Origin: Bimuria novae-zelandiae CBS 107.79
Lineage: Eukaryota > Ascomycota > Dothideomycetes > Pleosporales > Didymosphaeriaceae
DNA: 64,000 nucleotides
Direction of reading: 5' to 3'
Assembly (NCBI GenBank): GCA_010015655.1
Contig: ML976664.1
Location: 62,001-126,000 of the forward strand
Within the stretch, counting starts at the first letter, position 1, and each line of letters starts with the position of its first letter. Below the pieces are notes generated by a model, which ran no database searches, had not been told where the DNA came from, and saw only the letters and a program-made list of their open reading frames with translations. The position numbers and the translations under genes were made by a program. Positions 1-10,433 of the stretch are shown here, in pieces.

Positions 1-1700
1 GCGATAAAGTATAGCTAGTATAATACTATGCATAAGTGTTCCTATAAAGTATATTATTAAGACTAAGATACTAGACGCCTTCTTGCGTAAATAAGCTTTA
101 AAAATAATATTTATATAAAAGTTTTTTACTACTATAATATTTAAGAGCGTAAGATTAGCACGTATTCTATCTAATCCTTTAAAAAACACTTTAATTACTC
201 TAGTGCCTCTTTTAAGCATTAAGTGAAAAGTTATACTAGCTTTAACTATTTTATACTTTTTAGATTTTCTAAAGGTGTCTGGCACGAGCATTAATACGTT
301 ATTTACTAAGTATAAAACTCTACTGTTATTAAAAATAATACTTTTAAAGAGAGGGTAAGTATTAAAGTCTATAGTAGAATAAATCCTAGATACTTTCTCT
401 AGGCTTATAATTAAGGGGTTAATTATAGTAGCAGTAATATACTTAAAGAACTTAACTTAAGTAGTATACTTAGTTATAGTAGAGCCTTCTTCTTCTTACT
501 TCTTAGTAATTGTTACGCGCACCTTAGCGTACTTAGGGAGTATAAGATAAGTATGAATTTTATTTTTATCTTCTTTAGAAAGTATAATAGCTTTGCCTAA
601 AGATAAGCCTATTACTACAGTCTTAAGGCGCTTATAAGCCTAAGGTAGCTAATAGTATAATTTTTCTTTATATAAGTAGCCCTTTAGCTTGCTTAGCTAC
701 GGCGCTTCTTTAGCTTTATTACTAGGTTTAAGAGCGTTCTATCTACTAAGCGTTATAAAAATTACTAGTTTAAAGCCTAAGCTCGAGGCTTATGTATTAA
801 GATAAGATAAGAAAATCTTACTAACTTCTTTTAAAGTAAGTAGACGCTTACTTAGAATTTACCATTATTTATTATTAGTATATTAGATATAAACCTATTT
901 AGAATCTATCTTATTTACTATAGTGCTTAAGAAGTTAGTTATCGTAATTTCTCTTTTAATCTCTAAGATCCTATACTACGAGACGAGTATATAAAGAGCA
1001 CTTTACTCCTTTTACTATTATTTTAAATTTATTCTTCCTTAGCAAGCGTATTTAAGCAAAGTATAGTATTCCTATTAAATTTAATTAAGTATTACTATAT
1101 CTAATAAGGCAAGCTCTCCTTTAAGATATTATATAATTATTTATAAAGTAGAACTTTTTTCGTTACTAATACTTATTATAGCAGGTGTTAGGAGCTACAT
1201 ATTAATAGTCCTAACTACCTAATTAAATATATTCTGCACTTACTGTGTTCTAGCAGTATACTTAGCTAAGCGCGCCTTATAATTACCTACCTCTAACTAG
1301 TATTAGCGCAAGGCTTTATTTTAGTAATTAGTACAAGTCTTGCTACGCTCTTTAGGAGATTTCCTATTTTAAGAAGCGCTATAACACGCTACTCTCCTAA
1401 GCTATTCTTTACTAAGCTTATTTAAGTCGTTATATTTATTATTAAATAATTCTAGGAGTTCTAAGAGTTCTAGGAGCTTAAAAGTAGTTACTATAAAGTT
1501 ATTAATAATTAGGGCGTCTAAATTAATATAATCCTTAACGCCTTATTATATAGCCTAAAACTTAAGCTGTATAAACTATGCTAGCTAGCTCTTTTAATTA
1601 GTTAGGCGTACTATACTTACTAGGAGAGTAAAGTCCTTTATAAGTTTAAGAAAGGCGCTCTACTAAACTTATTATAAATCTTAGCCCACTACTAAGGGCG
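1..1700 (-). mobile_element. RIP-degraded Ty1/copia-like retrotransposon relic (partial)
   Basis: Very AT-rich DNA. Read on the minus strand, about 310-1 gives one continuous frame resembling the region of fungal copia polyproteins just before integrase, with motifs such as LKRGT, RIRANL, AYLRKK and TLMHS. Further upstream on that strand, around 1,250-1,380, a CTNY segment and a basic Q-rich stretch look gag-like. Stop codons are frequent and almost all TAA/TAG, as expected if C-to-T changes hit CAA/CAG. The element runs off the window start and no LTR could be paired. Assignment to copia rests on recalled similarity, so it is tentative. Confidence 0.4.
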
Positions 1701-2179
1701 AAGGGGGTCTAGTGTAATAGAAGAAGAGAGAAGGAGCTTATTAAGGAGGTCTATATACTCTACTTAAGGTACTTATAAGCAGAAACAAGATACGCTCTAT
1801 TATATAAGAATAAAATAACGTAAGAAATATTTAGATAGATTAGAGCGTCTAAATAATATATATAATAATTAATTACGTAGGGAGAATTATCCTATATTCT
1901 TAAAACGCTAGGCTTATAACTATAGAGGGTAAAACGAGCTAGATAGTATATAGTTCGAAGATCGAATTAATTAATTAGTAATATATAAAAAGTTACTATA
2001 CGAGCAGTATTTATACTAAGCATTTAGTGTTATGTTTGCCCGTTCCACCGGATCCTTCCGATCAGGGTACCTACAAGGAATAATTCCCGCGACATTTATT
2101 TTAGAGAGAAACCATCTTTTTAGTAATATTATACGTCTTTTTCTAGGAATAACGACTTAATATACTATATAATTCTCTA

Positions 2180-2342
2180 ATAATTAAATATGTTACTATT
2201 AATATATATATACCTTATACCAACGTTACATAAGTATAGCTCCTATATTTATAAAGTTATAGAGAGTTTAAGTTTAGAATTTTGGTATTCTGCTTAGTTA
2301 GACCCAACTGTGGCCCTTGCGATCTCAACCCATTTGCCAGCC
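2180..2342 (-). mobile_element. Truncated copy of a fold-back MITE
   Basis: This stretch matches, with a few changes, the reverse complement of the left arm and loop of the complete MITE at 6,736-6,971. Shared blocks include AAGTATAGCTCC, ATAAAGTTATAGAGAG and GACCCAA.TGTGGCCC. The outer end reads CATTTGCCAGCC followed by TA, the same terminus and probable TA target as the full copy. The other arm is missing, so it is an incomplete insertion or was cut by later events. Confidence 0.6.
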
Positions 2343-2645
2343 TAACTATCTTATTTTAAGCTTTATATTATTTGCTATATAGGTAGAAGGCCACGCTTAG
2401 TAAGGCGTGCAATATATTATAAAAGCTCTAATTCTTATTCTAGGCTAAAATTTTAACGTATAAAGTTAGTAACTATATATGTCTGGGTAATGCGTTATTG
2501 TCGTTTCGTAAAATCCCGCTACACATGTGACCTGCCCCGCGCATTAGTAATCAATTCCCGCGCGTCATTTAAAACACGGATTTACTAACTAAATATTAAC
2601 TTTTTAATATATTATAAGAATCTAAAAGTCCTTAATAGGGACCTA

Positions 2646-3618
2646 TAGTAAAGCTAGGTTGCCGCCGACGGTGTTGCAGGCCGTAATTAATCAATTAAAC
2701 AATAACGTTAGCAACACCTAAATCTAGAGAGATACAAAGGTGGCTAGGATAATAATTAGGAGAATTTAACTTAGTCTAGAGTACTAAGGGCAACCTTACC
2801 CGCCAAGCTACGTATAGCAAGGTAGGCCGCCGTTATTATTGTAGTACTATCGCGAAAAGCTTAAAGAGTTGCTGCTAGGCTAGCTAAATACTTACCTAGA
2901 TAAGATACAGAGTTTCTTGTATGACGAGTACAACGTAAAAGCCTTATAAATAACTATATAAGAGACTCTTGCCAGTATAAGGTGGAGTTAAAAAGCGGTA
3001 ACTAAAGTGGTAGCTAAGCGTAACGCAGTCCTCTGTTAAGCGTTTAGAGCTCGCTACTAGCTAGCGTATAAGGCGGAGATAGTAATAGTAGTTAATAAGA
3101 GCGCTTGTAACGAGCGTACAGGCGATTAAAAATATGCCTAGTTAAAGGTAAACACGCTAGTTTAGGTATCGTACTTAGCGCAGAGGTTGGAGAGGTGGAG
3201 TTTATTACTAGCTATAGACGTTAATAGGTATCTCGATTATCTTATCTATTAGGGAGTAATTATGGTAAAGTTAATAGAGGAGTTCCTCGCTAGTAAAGTG
3301 CTGCCGTATTACACGCCGTACCTAGGGCCACGCTTAGTAATTATAATAGATAACGCATCTATTTATTAATTAGCCAAAATTTAATAACTCTGTATAGACG
3401 CTAGGGTAGTACTTAAGTACCTGCCGCTGTACTTACCTAATATGAATCCGATTGAGCAGAGCTTTAAAGCGTTAAAGTCATGGATAAAAAAGAACTTCCA
3501 GAAAGCGCCTATCTTTCAGGATTTCTCGTATTTCTTAGAGCTAGGTGTACAGGAGGGTTGCTATAACGACAAGCGGGCGAGAAAGTACTTTAGCTACTTA
3601 GGCTGGCAGGTGTGAGGT
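2646..3618 (+). pseudogene. Tc1/mariner transposase (DDE_3 type), RIP-inactivated
   Basis: One plus-strand frame, interrupted by many TAA/TAG codons, can be followed to a TGA near 3,616. It contains a GRPPLL segment before the DDE domain, then the catalytic carboxylates in order: an LLLAIDVN block, an IIIDNAS block and a YLPNMNPIEQSF block. This is the usual D, D, E pattern of Tc1/mariner transposases with a DDE_3 fold. It ends YFSYLGWQV. It would have cut and pasted its own element by binding the flanking TIRs. With this many stops it cannot be active; the start codon is not identifiable. Confidence 0.8.
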
Positions 3619-3979
3619 GTATAGGAGATAGAGGACTTAAGTAATTAACGCGTTATTATTAAGTATAAATATTATTAAGCCTAATAATAGTAGCCCGTGC
3701 GGACTTATTATTTACTAGCGTTAATTTACTTACGTCGCAGTTGTATATAATTCTGTTAATAAGTTAATATAATATACGTATATTTGGGTAGCAAATTCCT
3801 TAAAATTAATTTTTACAGGCTAAAATTAGCAAAATAAAGAACGTAAATCCCCTAACAAAAGTACTTGCAACGCGCCCTGTTTAGAAGCGATTAATAATAT
3901 AACTAGAGCGTAAAATATAAGTAACTGCAAAATTAACGTCAGCAACCTGGCTAAAAGCTTTAGCAACTTCTTATATTTA

Positions 3980-5581
3980 CTATATAAACAAGCTCTTCTT
4001 ATCCTCGTCCTCCTCTTGCTCCTCTCGCTCTACACGCTCTTTCTCCTTCTTTATGTTCTCTAGGCACTAAGCTTTTTGCTCTAGAGTTAGTCCTTTAAAT
4101 CCACGCTGCCATCGGACGGCATATGCTTAAAGTTTAAGTAGTAAAGGTGGCAGTAGCTCCTACACCTCTTGCTATAAAGTATACGGCATGCTAGCCTCCG
4201 AAGGATTTATAAGCATGTTAATATCAATTCTATTATTTTTAACTATAATAAAGACCTTTCTTACATCTTTGCGATCTTTGTGTGGACCCTCGTCGAGCTA
4301 CCACCACAGGAAAAGCAGTGTTATATAGTGGAGCTCCTCTACGTTACTATAAGTTAATAGATCTTACGTTAAAACTAGTAAGTTATCTAGTAGGCGATTA
4401 GGTTCTCGCTGCCAAGCAGGCGATTTTTAAGATAGCTAACTTTGTGCTAATTAACTTGCCGCAGACGCGATTAGTAATTTAAGTATATCTTTTATTATAG
4501 GCTCGCCGTTAGAGTCGCTCCTCCTCTGCCGTCGCCCAGCCTGCCCACGAGATCTCGCTATTATTAATCGAACGTTGTCTGACAGCTCTGCAACTGTACA
4601 CCTTTATAGCGACACCTTGCGGGCCTATATGGCAACTATATTGCCCTCGACGGGCATATAATCGGAGAATCGCACCAGTAACGATTTAGTACGCTAAAAG
4701 TAGCACACATGGGCGTAGTTCGAGCACATGGTGTCCTGGCACCTCCACGCGTCCCGTATTTAGATAGCTGGCCTATTGCCTATCTAGTTAATTGCTATAA
4801 CGTCTGGCAGCTCAGCAAGTTGGCGATTAGTAGTAGTAAGTTGTACCTAAGAGCCTTGTGGGCCACCTACGCGTGACTGACTTAAAGCAGGCACCTAAGG
4901 TAACTCTAGTAGTAGTACTAAGTCAAAATCCATGCACGCAGTGGCCCCTAGGGGCGCTAATTATAGTAACTCTTCTACGCTAGTTTTTACGTTAGTAAAA
5001 CATAGGTAACTCTCCCCGCGTTTAAAAGCGTTTGCTATGCAATCCTTTACTAAAATTTAACTTAAATATATAATAATAGTAAGGCTTTTAATAGAGACTT
5101 TCTCTTAGGTGCTTATCTCCACAACGACGCTGTCGGCCTATCTCCAAACCTCGCCTACTATTAGACTACTAAGTAGTTGCTTGTAATTACTATCCTCTAC
5201 GCTATTAACTATCTTATTATTATAGTACGCTCTATAGCGACACCTTACGTAAGTCTTATTAATTACCTTAGTAAGCTCCTTATTTAATTATTATATAAAA
5301 GGACCTAGCTAGGCTAATAATAGGCTATCCTCTAGGTATATCTCTTACTCCTTAACGTCCTTATCCTTAAGTTGCTCTACCTTAGCTACTTTAGTAGTAG
5401 TTACATAATTAGCTTTGTTTACTATCTCTTATAAAGGTGCCCTAGCCTTTACTTTTTTAAGAGTTTTTTTGCGAGGTAACTTTATTATACGCGACTTTTT
5501 AGCTACCCGCGTCGCCTAGGGTAGATTCTTACCCCCCTTAAACACCTAAGTACTCTTACGTTTACGACTTTTAGCCGGCAT
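3980..5581 (-). pseudogene. Second gene of the Tc1-type element, unknown Cys-containing protein, RIP-inactivated
   Basis: On the minus strand a single frame runs 534 codons from an ATG at 5,581 to a TAG at 3,980 without a net frame change, broken only by TAA/TAG codons. The start is strongly basic (MPAKSRKRKST, later KLPRKKTLKKVK), suggesting a nuclear or DNA-binding protein. A central block has spaced cysteines (RCQDTMCSNYAHVCYF, C-x4-C-x6-C). The tail is a charged helix rich in K and E (ENIKKEKERVEREEQEEDED), a likely coiled coil. I cannot name the family. It lies inside the TIRs and converges on the transposase gene, so it may be an accessory protein of the transposon or captured cargo. 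Confidence 0.6.
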
Positions 5582-5913
5582 TACGATAACCCTTAAGGAT
5601 AATAGCAGAGTATTATTTAGGGGAATAAATTCATGTACGGCATCCAATTGTACGGAAAAATAGGTGGGGTCAAATGACGCGCAGGAAGCGATTACCTAAC
5701 AAGCGCCCAGATCACATGTGTAGCGGGATTTTACGAAACCACCGATAGTACCTACGTATTAATATTGTATATATAACACTATGTTCTTTTATAACTTATT
5801 TATATAACAAAAATTCTCTTAGCTTTTATAATTTAATTGCTATAATCGTAGCTTTAATTAGATCTATATTAGTACAGATACGGCGCGTTGAAGTTAAGGT
5901 GTTGCATGGTGGG

Positions 5914-6032
5914 GTGGTGCACTGACCGACGTGGTGCACTGACCGACGTGGTGCACTGACCGACGTGGTGCACTGACCGACGTGGTGCACTGACCGACGT
6001 GGTGCACTGACCGACGTGGTGCACTGACTGCC
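5914..6032. repeat. 17-bp minisatellite, seven tandem copies
   Basis: The unit GTGGTGCACTGACCGAC repeats without interruption from 5,914. Six copies are identical and the seventh (6,016-6,032) differs at one position. Because 17 is not a multiple of three, any reading frame through it cycles through all phases every 51 bases, so the open frame seen here is a by-product of the repeat. The array is GC-rich inside AT-rich DNA and has escaped visible RIP. Confidence 0.95.
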
Positions 6033-6179
6033 AATGCACGGTAGCTGGTGTGGCGGACTAGCTGGTGACATACGTTAACGATATATTAATTGTACTACGT
6101 TGCTACCACACCAAACCTCTAACACCTGCTCTTGAGGCGGGGTAAGCTTTTGTTAGTTGATGATCTTTGACGCATGCGA

Positions 6180-6320
6180 CTGTGTAACTGCGTGGTGCCG
6201 CCGCTATAGAGTTAAGCGCTTAACGCTATGCTTGTTAGCTATTTTTATATAATAGAGTTTATTGCTAGGATCTAGCGAGTCTATCTCTGCAAGCGCATCG
6301 TCAATCGGAGCCATATTGGT
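6180..6320 (-). mobile_element. Fragment of a pogo/Fot1-type transposase (N-terminus)
   Basis: Read on the minus strand from an ATG near 6,313, the sequence encodes MAPIDDALAEIDSLDPSN followed by IKIANKHSVKRLTL and then a stop. This matches the start of fungal pogo-like transposases, with the short acidic leader and the helix-turn-helix psq domain (IA.KH.V.R.TL.R). It resembles the start of the complete element at 30,286-32,412. Nothing of the DDE domain follows, so it is a stub. Confidence 0.65.
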
Positions 6321-6424
6321 GGAGTTGTGTGGTGTGGAAGTTTGAATGTTTTCGGGCCGAGAATCCGTGCATCACGCGCACGGACGCGTTAACAAGCCGC
6401 TAGCTGCTCTGGCGTGGATGCGAT

Positions 6425-6550
6425 CAACCAGTCTATAAGCAGCAGACTGGGCAGTTATTACTAAGTATGTGGATGTGTTGAAGCCGCTTAAAGCAGCCAT
6501 AGAGCGGCTAGAAGGTCGCGGTAACTAAGGGCAAGCAGCCAGGCGATTAT
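6425..6550 (+). mobile_element. Fragment of a hAT-family transposase
   Basis: A plus-strand frame reads ADWAVITKYVDVLKPLKAA then ERLEGRG before a stop. This block is characteristic of the C-terminal half of fungal hAT transposases, upstream of the dimerisation region. Only about 40 codons survive and no TIRs or 8-bp duplication could be found around it. Confidence 0.6.
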
Positions 6551-6735
6551 AAGCTTAATAGGCGCTTTATGTTAGGTACTATTTAGGCCTAGTTATATAC
6601 AGGCTTAAGTGGGGCTAGCTAAGGATCTAGCCCCTTAATCTTTACTAGCCTATATTAGTATATATACTATTTACCTAGGATTGATACTCTCTTATAGAGT
6701 ATTATCCTATACCTTTTGCTAGGTTGGCATAGTTA

Positions 6736-6971
6736 GGCTTTGTAAATGGGTTGGGTCACAAGGGCCACAATTGGGTCTGACTAAGCAGAACACTAAAATT
6801 CTAAACTTTAAACTCTCTATAACTTTATAAATAGAGGAGCTATACTTATGCAACTATAATATAAGGTGTATATATATATTAATAGTTATAAAGAGTCTAA
6901 AGTTTAGAATTTTGATGTTCTGCTTAGTTAGACCCAACTGTGGCCCCTGCGACTCAACTCATTTACCAGCC
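6736..6971. mobile_element. Fold-back MITE with about 100-bp inverted arms
   Basis: The left arm (about 6,736-6,835) and right arm (about 6,885-6,971) are imperfect inverted copies. Both end in GGCT..TAAATG and are flanked by TA, as expected of a Tc1/mariner-derived MITE. The arms share AAGCAGAACA, AATTCTAAACTTTA and GGGGCCACA.TTGGGTC-type blocks. The loop holds a short AT dinucleotide run. No coding capacity. A truncated relative lies at 2,180-2,342. Confidence 0.75.
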
Positions 6972-6973
6972 TA

Positions 6974-8553
6974 GGCGTAGTGGTAAATAGTACTATCACA
7001 CTTTAGCGCTATTTATAAGGTTATTCTTACCTTTAAGTAGCTTATATGAGCTTATAAAGGGCGCTTAATTACCTATTATGCTATAATTATACTCTACTTA
7101 CGCTATTATAACTACTATAAAATTACTTAAGTAAGTAACCTAGCTTATTTAGTAGTACTATTACTCCTTAGCTATATCTACGCCCGCTTATTAAGTAGTT
7201 TAATATTATTAATAACGCTTTTAATATGATTATTAAGGTAGGAAGTAATTTTAATAAAGAAACTAGTTGTATCGGCGCAGGTCACTCAAAGGATCAATGT
7301 TGGCGTATCTCCTAGCAGAGGCATGTGGGAGTGCGTGTATAAGAATGTAGCCTCGAATGAATTAAGTGCCTATAGGCCTGGTACGAAAGGATACGGAAAA
7401 GGTACTGAACTACAAAGGCCCCAAGCTCCTCTAAATACACCTCTTCCTAGATGGCTAGCTAGCACATAACTGCCATAGGTTGACCGTCGGTCTGATGGAT
7501 CCGAAATAGGTCCGAATCGGATTCGTAGTTCCCCATCGGTCTGATAGATCCGAAATTGGTCCGATACGGATGAGTGTCGGTTTTCGGATGATCTCGAATC
7601 CTGTCTTGACTAGCCAAGGGTTCTCGTGTCGACGAGCGATTGTTCCTGTTACACTAGTGTTAGGATCCAGGCAAGGAGGCTTCAGGAAAAGTGTCGGGAC
7701 GGGACAAAAGCCTAAAGCCCCGCCAGGATTACGTCATGTCTCACGATGTCCCACACGCCAAGACCATGGGACTTTGGGATCACGTAACTGTACCATGGGA
7801 TCCCACATGTACCACGCATAGGATTCTATGGGATTATAGGATATTATAGGATTAACATAGTATATAGGAACGCGAGGGTAAACTCTTATACTTATATTTA
7901 ACCTATTTATTAATTTATTATTTAGATTTAACTTAGGCCCTTATTAATTTAATTATGCTATACACACTTTTAATACTAATGCCTATTAATAAGCGCAAGC
8001 TATTAATACACCACCTACCTATATTACTAACACTCTTACCCGAGAACAAACCTTTACCCCTTTAGGCCCAGCTATCCCTTAGGGTTTTAACAACTAGTAG
8101 TAAGTATAAGCACTAGTAGACTTATAAGCTACGTTAAAACTTAATTAAAAAGGTAACTTAATCTACTATTAACTTAAGTTATATAATAAGCACTTAGCGT
8201 TAGCGTAGTTTACGCTTAATATAATAAGTATTTTAGCTTTTAGCGTAAAGTATAAGCACTTATTTAGTAAATTTAGTATCTTATTAAAGCTAAAGTAGCG
8301 TAAATAAGCTTATTATTACTAGCTACTCTATAGTGCATACGGAGCTGGCTAAAGGCCAGTTTTATGAGTAGTAATAATAAGGTTCATAAGAATAATTTTA
8401 CTAACATAGTAATTATAACTCTATATAGTGTATCTAAATAGGACTATTAGCTACTATAATTTTAGATTAATATTTATAAATATAATTTTAAATTAAGTAT
8501 AAACTATTGCTAAGACCTCTTAATTAAGTTCTCTAGCACCGTTGAGGCACATC
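6974..8553. other. Gene-free AT-rich stretch
   Basis: 6,974-7,260 and 7,850-8,520 are AT-rich and look like RIP-mutated repeat debris; no transposase motif could be read. 7,260-7,850 is of normal composition and contains a 36-bp imperfect direct repeat (7,487-7,522 and 7,536-7,571) and several TGGGAT/ATCCCA-like words around 7,750-7,850. No gene is supported. The last 200 bases presumably contain the P450 promoter. Confidence 0.5.
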
Positions 8554-8753
8554 AAACCAAGTCAACGGGTGGATTTAAACTGGATTTGTTTGTTAACAAT
8601 TGTGGCACCTGCCCGGGTGCTACGTGGTCCACGTAGATGACCGGACCCCTTGGCATAACAAACGGTACCTAACCTTGATATGCGCGCGCACTGCTTCTGC
8701 GGCTCTCGCAGCACGACTTCTCGCACCCAGCCTGCTTCTTCAACCAACTCGTT

Positions 8754-10356
8754 ATGGCAAATACCGTAGGGAGTGTTATCTCCAAAATCCGCCCAGCGGA
8801 CCTGCTCTCCTTTCTGGGTCTCTTTACCATCCTGGCCATCTTGATCGCATTTCAGGTCGTCGTAGGTCTAATCCGTGCCATCTACAATGTCTACTTCCAC
8901 CCACTGAGCAAATACCCTGGACGCAAATCCTGGGCCGCCTTTGACGTCTTCCGAACGATCGCCCGCGTAAGAGGTCGGAACGACTTCGAGATCCGCGAAG
9001 AGCACCGCAAGCATGGCGAAGTCGTACGCGTGGGTGTCAACGAGCTCTCGTTCATCCATCCTAGTGCCTGGAAAGACATCTACGGCCACGGACACGCTGA
9101 GTTGCAGAAGTACCACCCGCCGAGCATACTCAACAAGAATCAGATCATCGCTGCAAAAGGTCCCGACCACTTCCGCATGCGTCGAGCCTTTCTCCCGGCA
9201 TTTTCCGACAAGGCTCTCGCACAGCAAGAGTCTCTCATACGCGTGTACCTTGATCTGCTCATCAAACGCCTTTCAGAATCTGCCAAGTCTGGGCTACCCG
9301 TGGACATGACCAAATGGTACCAATTGACGACATTCGACCTGATCGCTGATCTTACTTTTGGAAAATCGCTCGGTGGCTTAGAATCCGGGGAATCTAACAA
9401 GTGGACACAGATGATCGATACGATGCTAAAGCTCACGCCTATGCTCTTGCTTATCACGAGCTTCCCAATTCTGGCGAGAATATTTACCTTCATATTCGGT
9501 CGCAAGATGGAAGAAGCGCGCAAGAAGCATTTCGAATATGCTGCCTCGCTAGCCATGGGTCGTATCCGGGGAAAAGAGCAGGCTGATCGAGGAGATTTCA
9601 TGGACTACATACTCCGTTCTCGTGGGGAAGCGCACCAGCTGACAGATGAAGAACTTGTGCATAATGCCGACCTTTTCATGTTGGCAGGCTCCGAGACTAC
9701 GGCAACGCTGCTCTTAGGCGTGACGTACTACCTTCTCTCGAATCCGGAGACGTACAAACGGGCGACCGAGGAAGTGCGCGCCGCCTTTGATCGTCCTGAA
9801 GACATCACTTTCAAGGAGGCCACTCAACGCTTGCTATACATGATGGCTTGCCTCAACGAGACACTGCGTGTCTTTCCGCCTGTCCCGTTGGCTTTGCTCC
9901 GGATCACGAAACCCGGACAGATGACTCCTATTGCAGGCCATATGATACCACCCAACGTGCGCTTCCCCGTCTTCGCTATATCTTGTGTTGTTTATGTGCT
10001 AACATTGGTAGGTCCGCGTCGGCGTCCATCACCTCTCCGCATACCACTCGCCTCTCAACTTCTACGATGCACAATCATTTCATCCAGAACGTTGGCTCCA
10101 GGAAGTTTACACCGATCCAGCATCGCCGTTCCACAACGATCGGCGGGATGCGCACAGGCCGTTCTCGTTCGGTCCGCGCGATTGCATAGGGAGGAATCTG
10201 GCTTACCACGAGATGCGCCTTATTCTCGCAATGGTTCTGTGGAACTTTGACCTCAAGCTGGACGAAGGCATGGAGAACTGGGAAAATCAGCCAATCTTTG
10301 GTATCTGGGCGAAGCCGCCGCTTCGGGTGCACATTGCGCCGCGGAAGGCTACGTGA
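8754..10356 (+). CDS. Cytochrome P450 monooxygenase
   Basis: Two exons, 8,754-9,956 and 10,012-10,356, joined across a 55-bp intron (GTGCGC donor, GCTAAC branch, GGTAG acceptor), give 515 residues, a normal length for a fungal microsomal P450. An N-terminal hydrophobic anchor lies at about residues 19-42. The I-helix oxygen-binding motif AGSETT, the K-helix ETLR motif (ExxR), FHPERW and the haem loop FSFGPRDCIGRNLA with the cysteine thiolate are all present, so it should be functional. It would oxidise a hydrophobic substrate at the ER using a P450 reductase. It resembles the large group containing pisatin demethylase and isotrichodermin hydroxylase-like enzymes, but the substrate cannot be read from sequence. 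It is the first gene after a transposon-rich island and has no obvious biosynthetic partners beside it. Confidence 0.93.
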
Positions 10357-10433
10357 ACTCATCGGCACATTCTAGTTGGATTCTAACGATGATATGTAAT
10401 GACATGCTGCCTTATTAACATTACAAGACCGTA

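Larger units (their letters stand above)
2503..5739. mobile_element. TIR-bounded Tc1/mariner-type DNA transposon with two convergent ruined genes
   Basis: A 28-bp block at 2,503-2,530 recurs perfectly as its reverse complement at 5,712-5,739, and weaker similarity continues inward for about 50 bp to a CGCGTCATTT block. The outermost base could not be fixed because the outer flanks diverge. Inside are a plus-strand transposase relic (2,646-3,618) and a minus-strand second gene (5,581-3,980) that converge, leaving about 360 bp between their ends. Both frames are riddled with TAA/TAG codons but keep their register, so decay was by point mutation, consistent with RIP. Confidence 0.75.

Noticed and set aside
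5914..6032. Possible CRISPR array
   Set aside because: Units are directly adjacent with no spacers, and the genome is fungal.
5826..6071. 81-residue minus-strand open frame with repeated SVHHVGQCTT peptide
   Set aside because: It is a by-product of the 17-bp minisatellite, which lacks stops in that frame; no start context or conserved ends.
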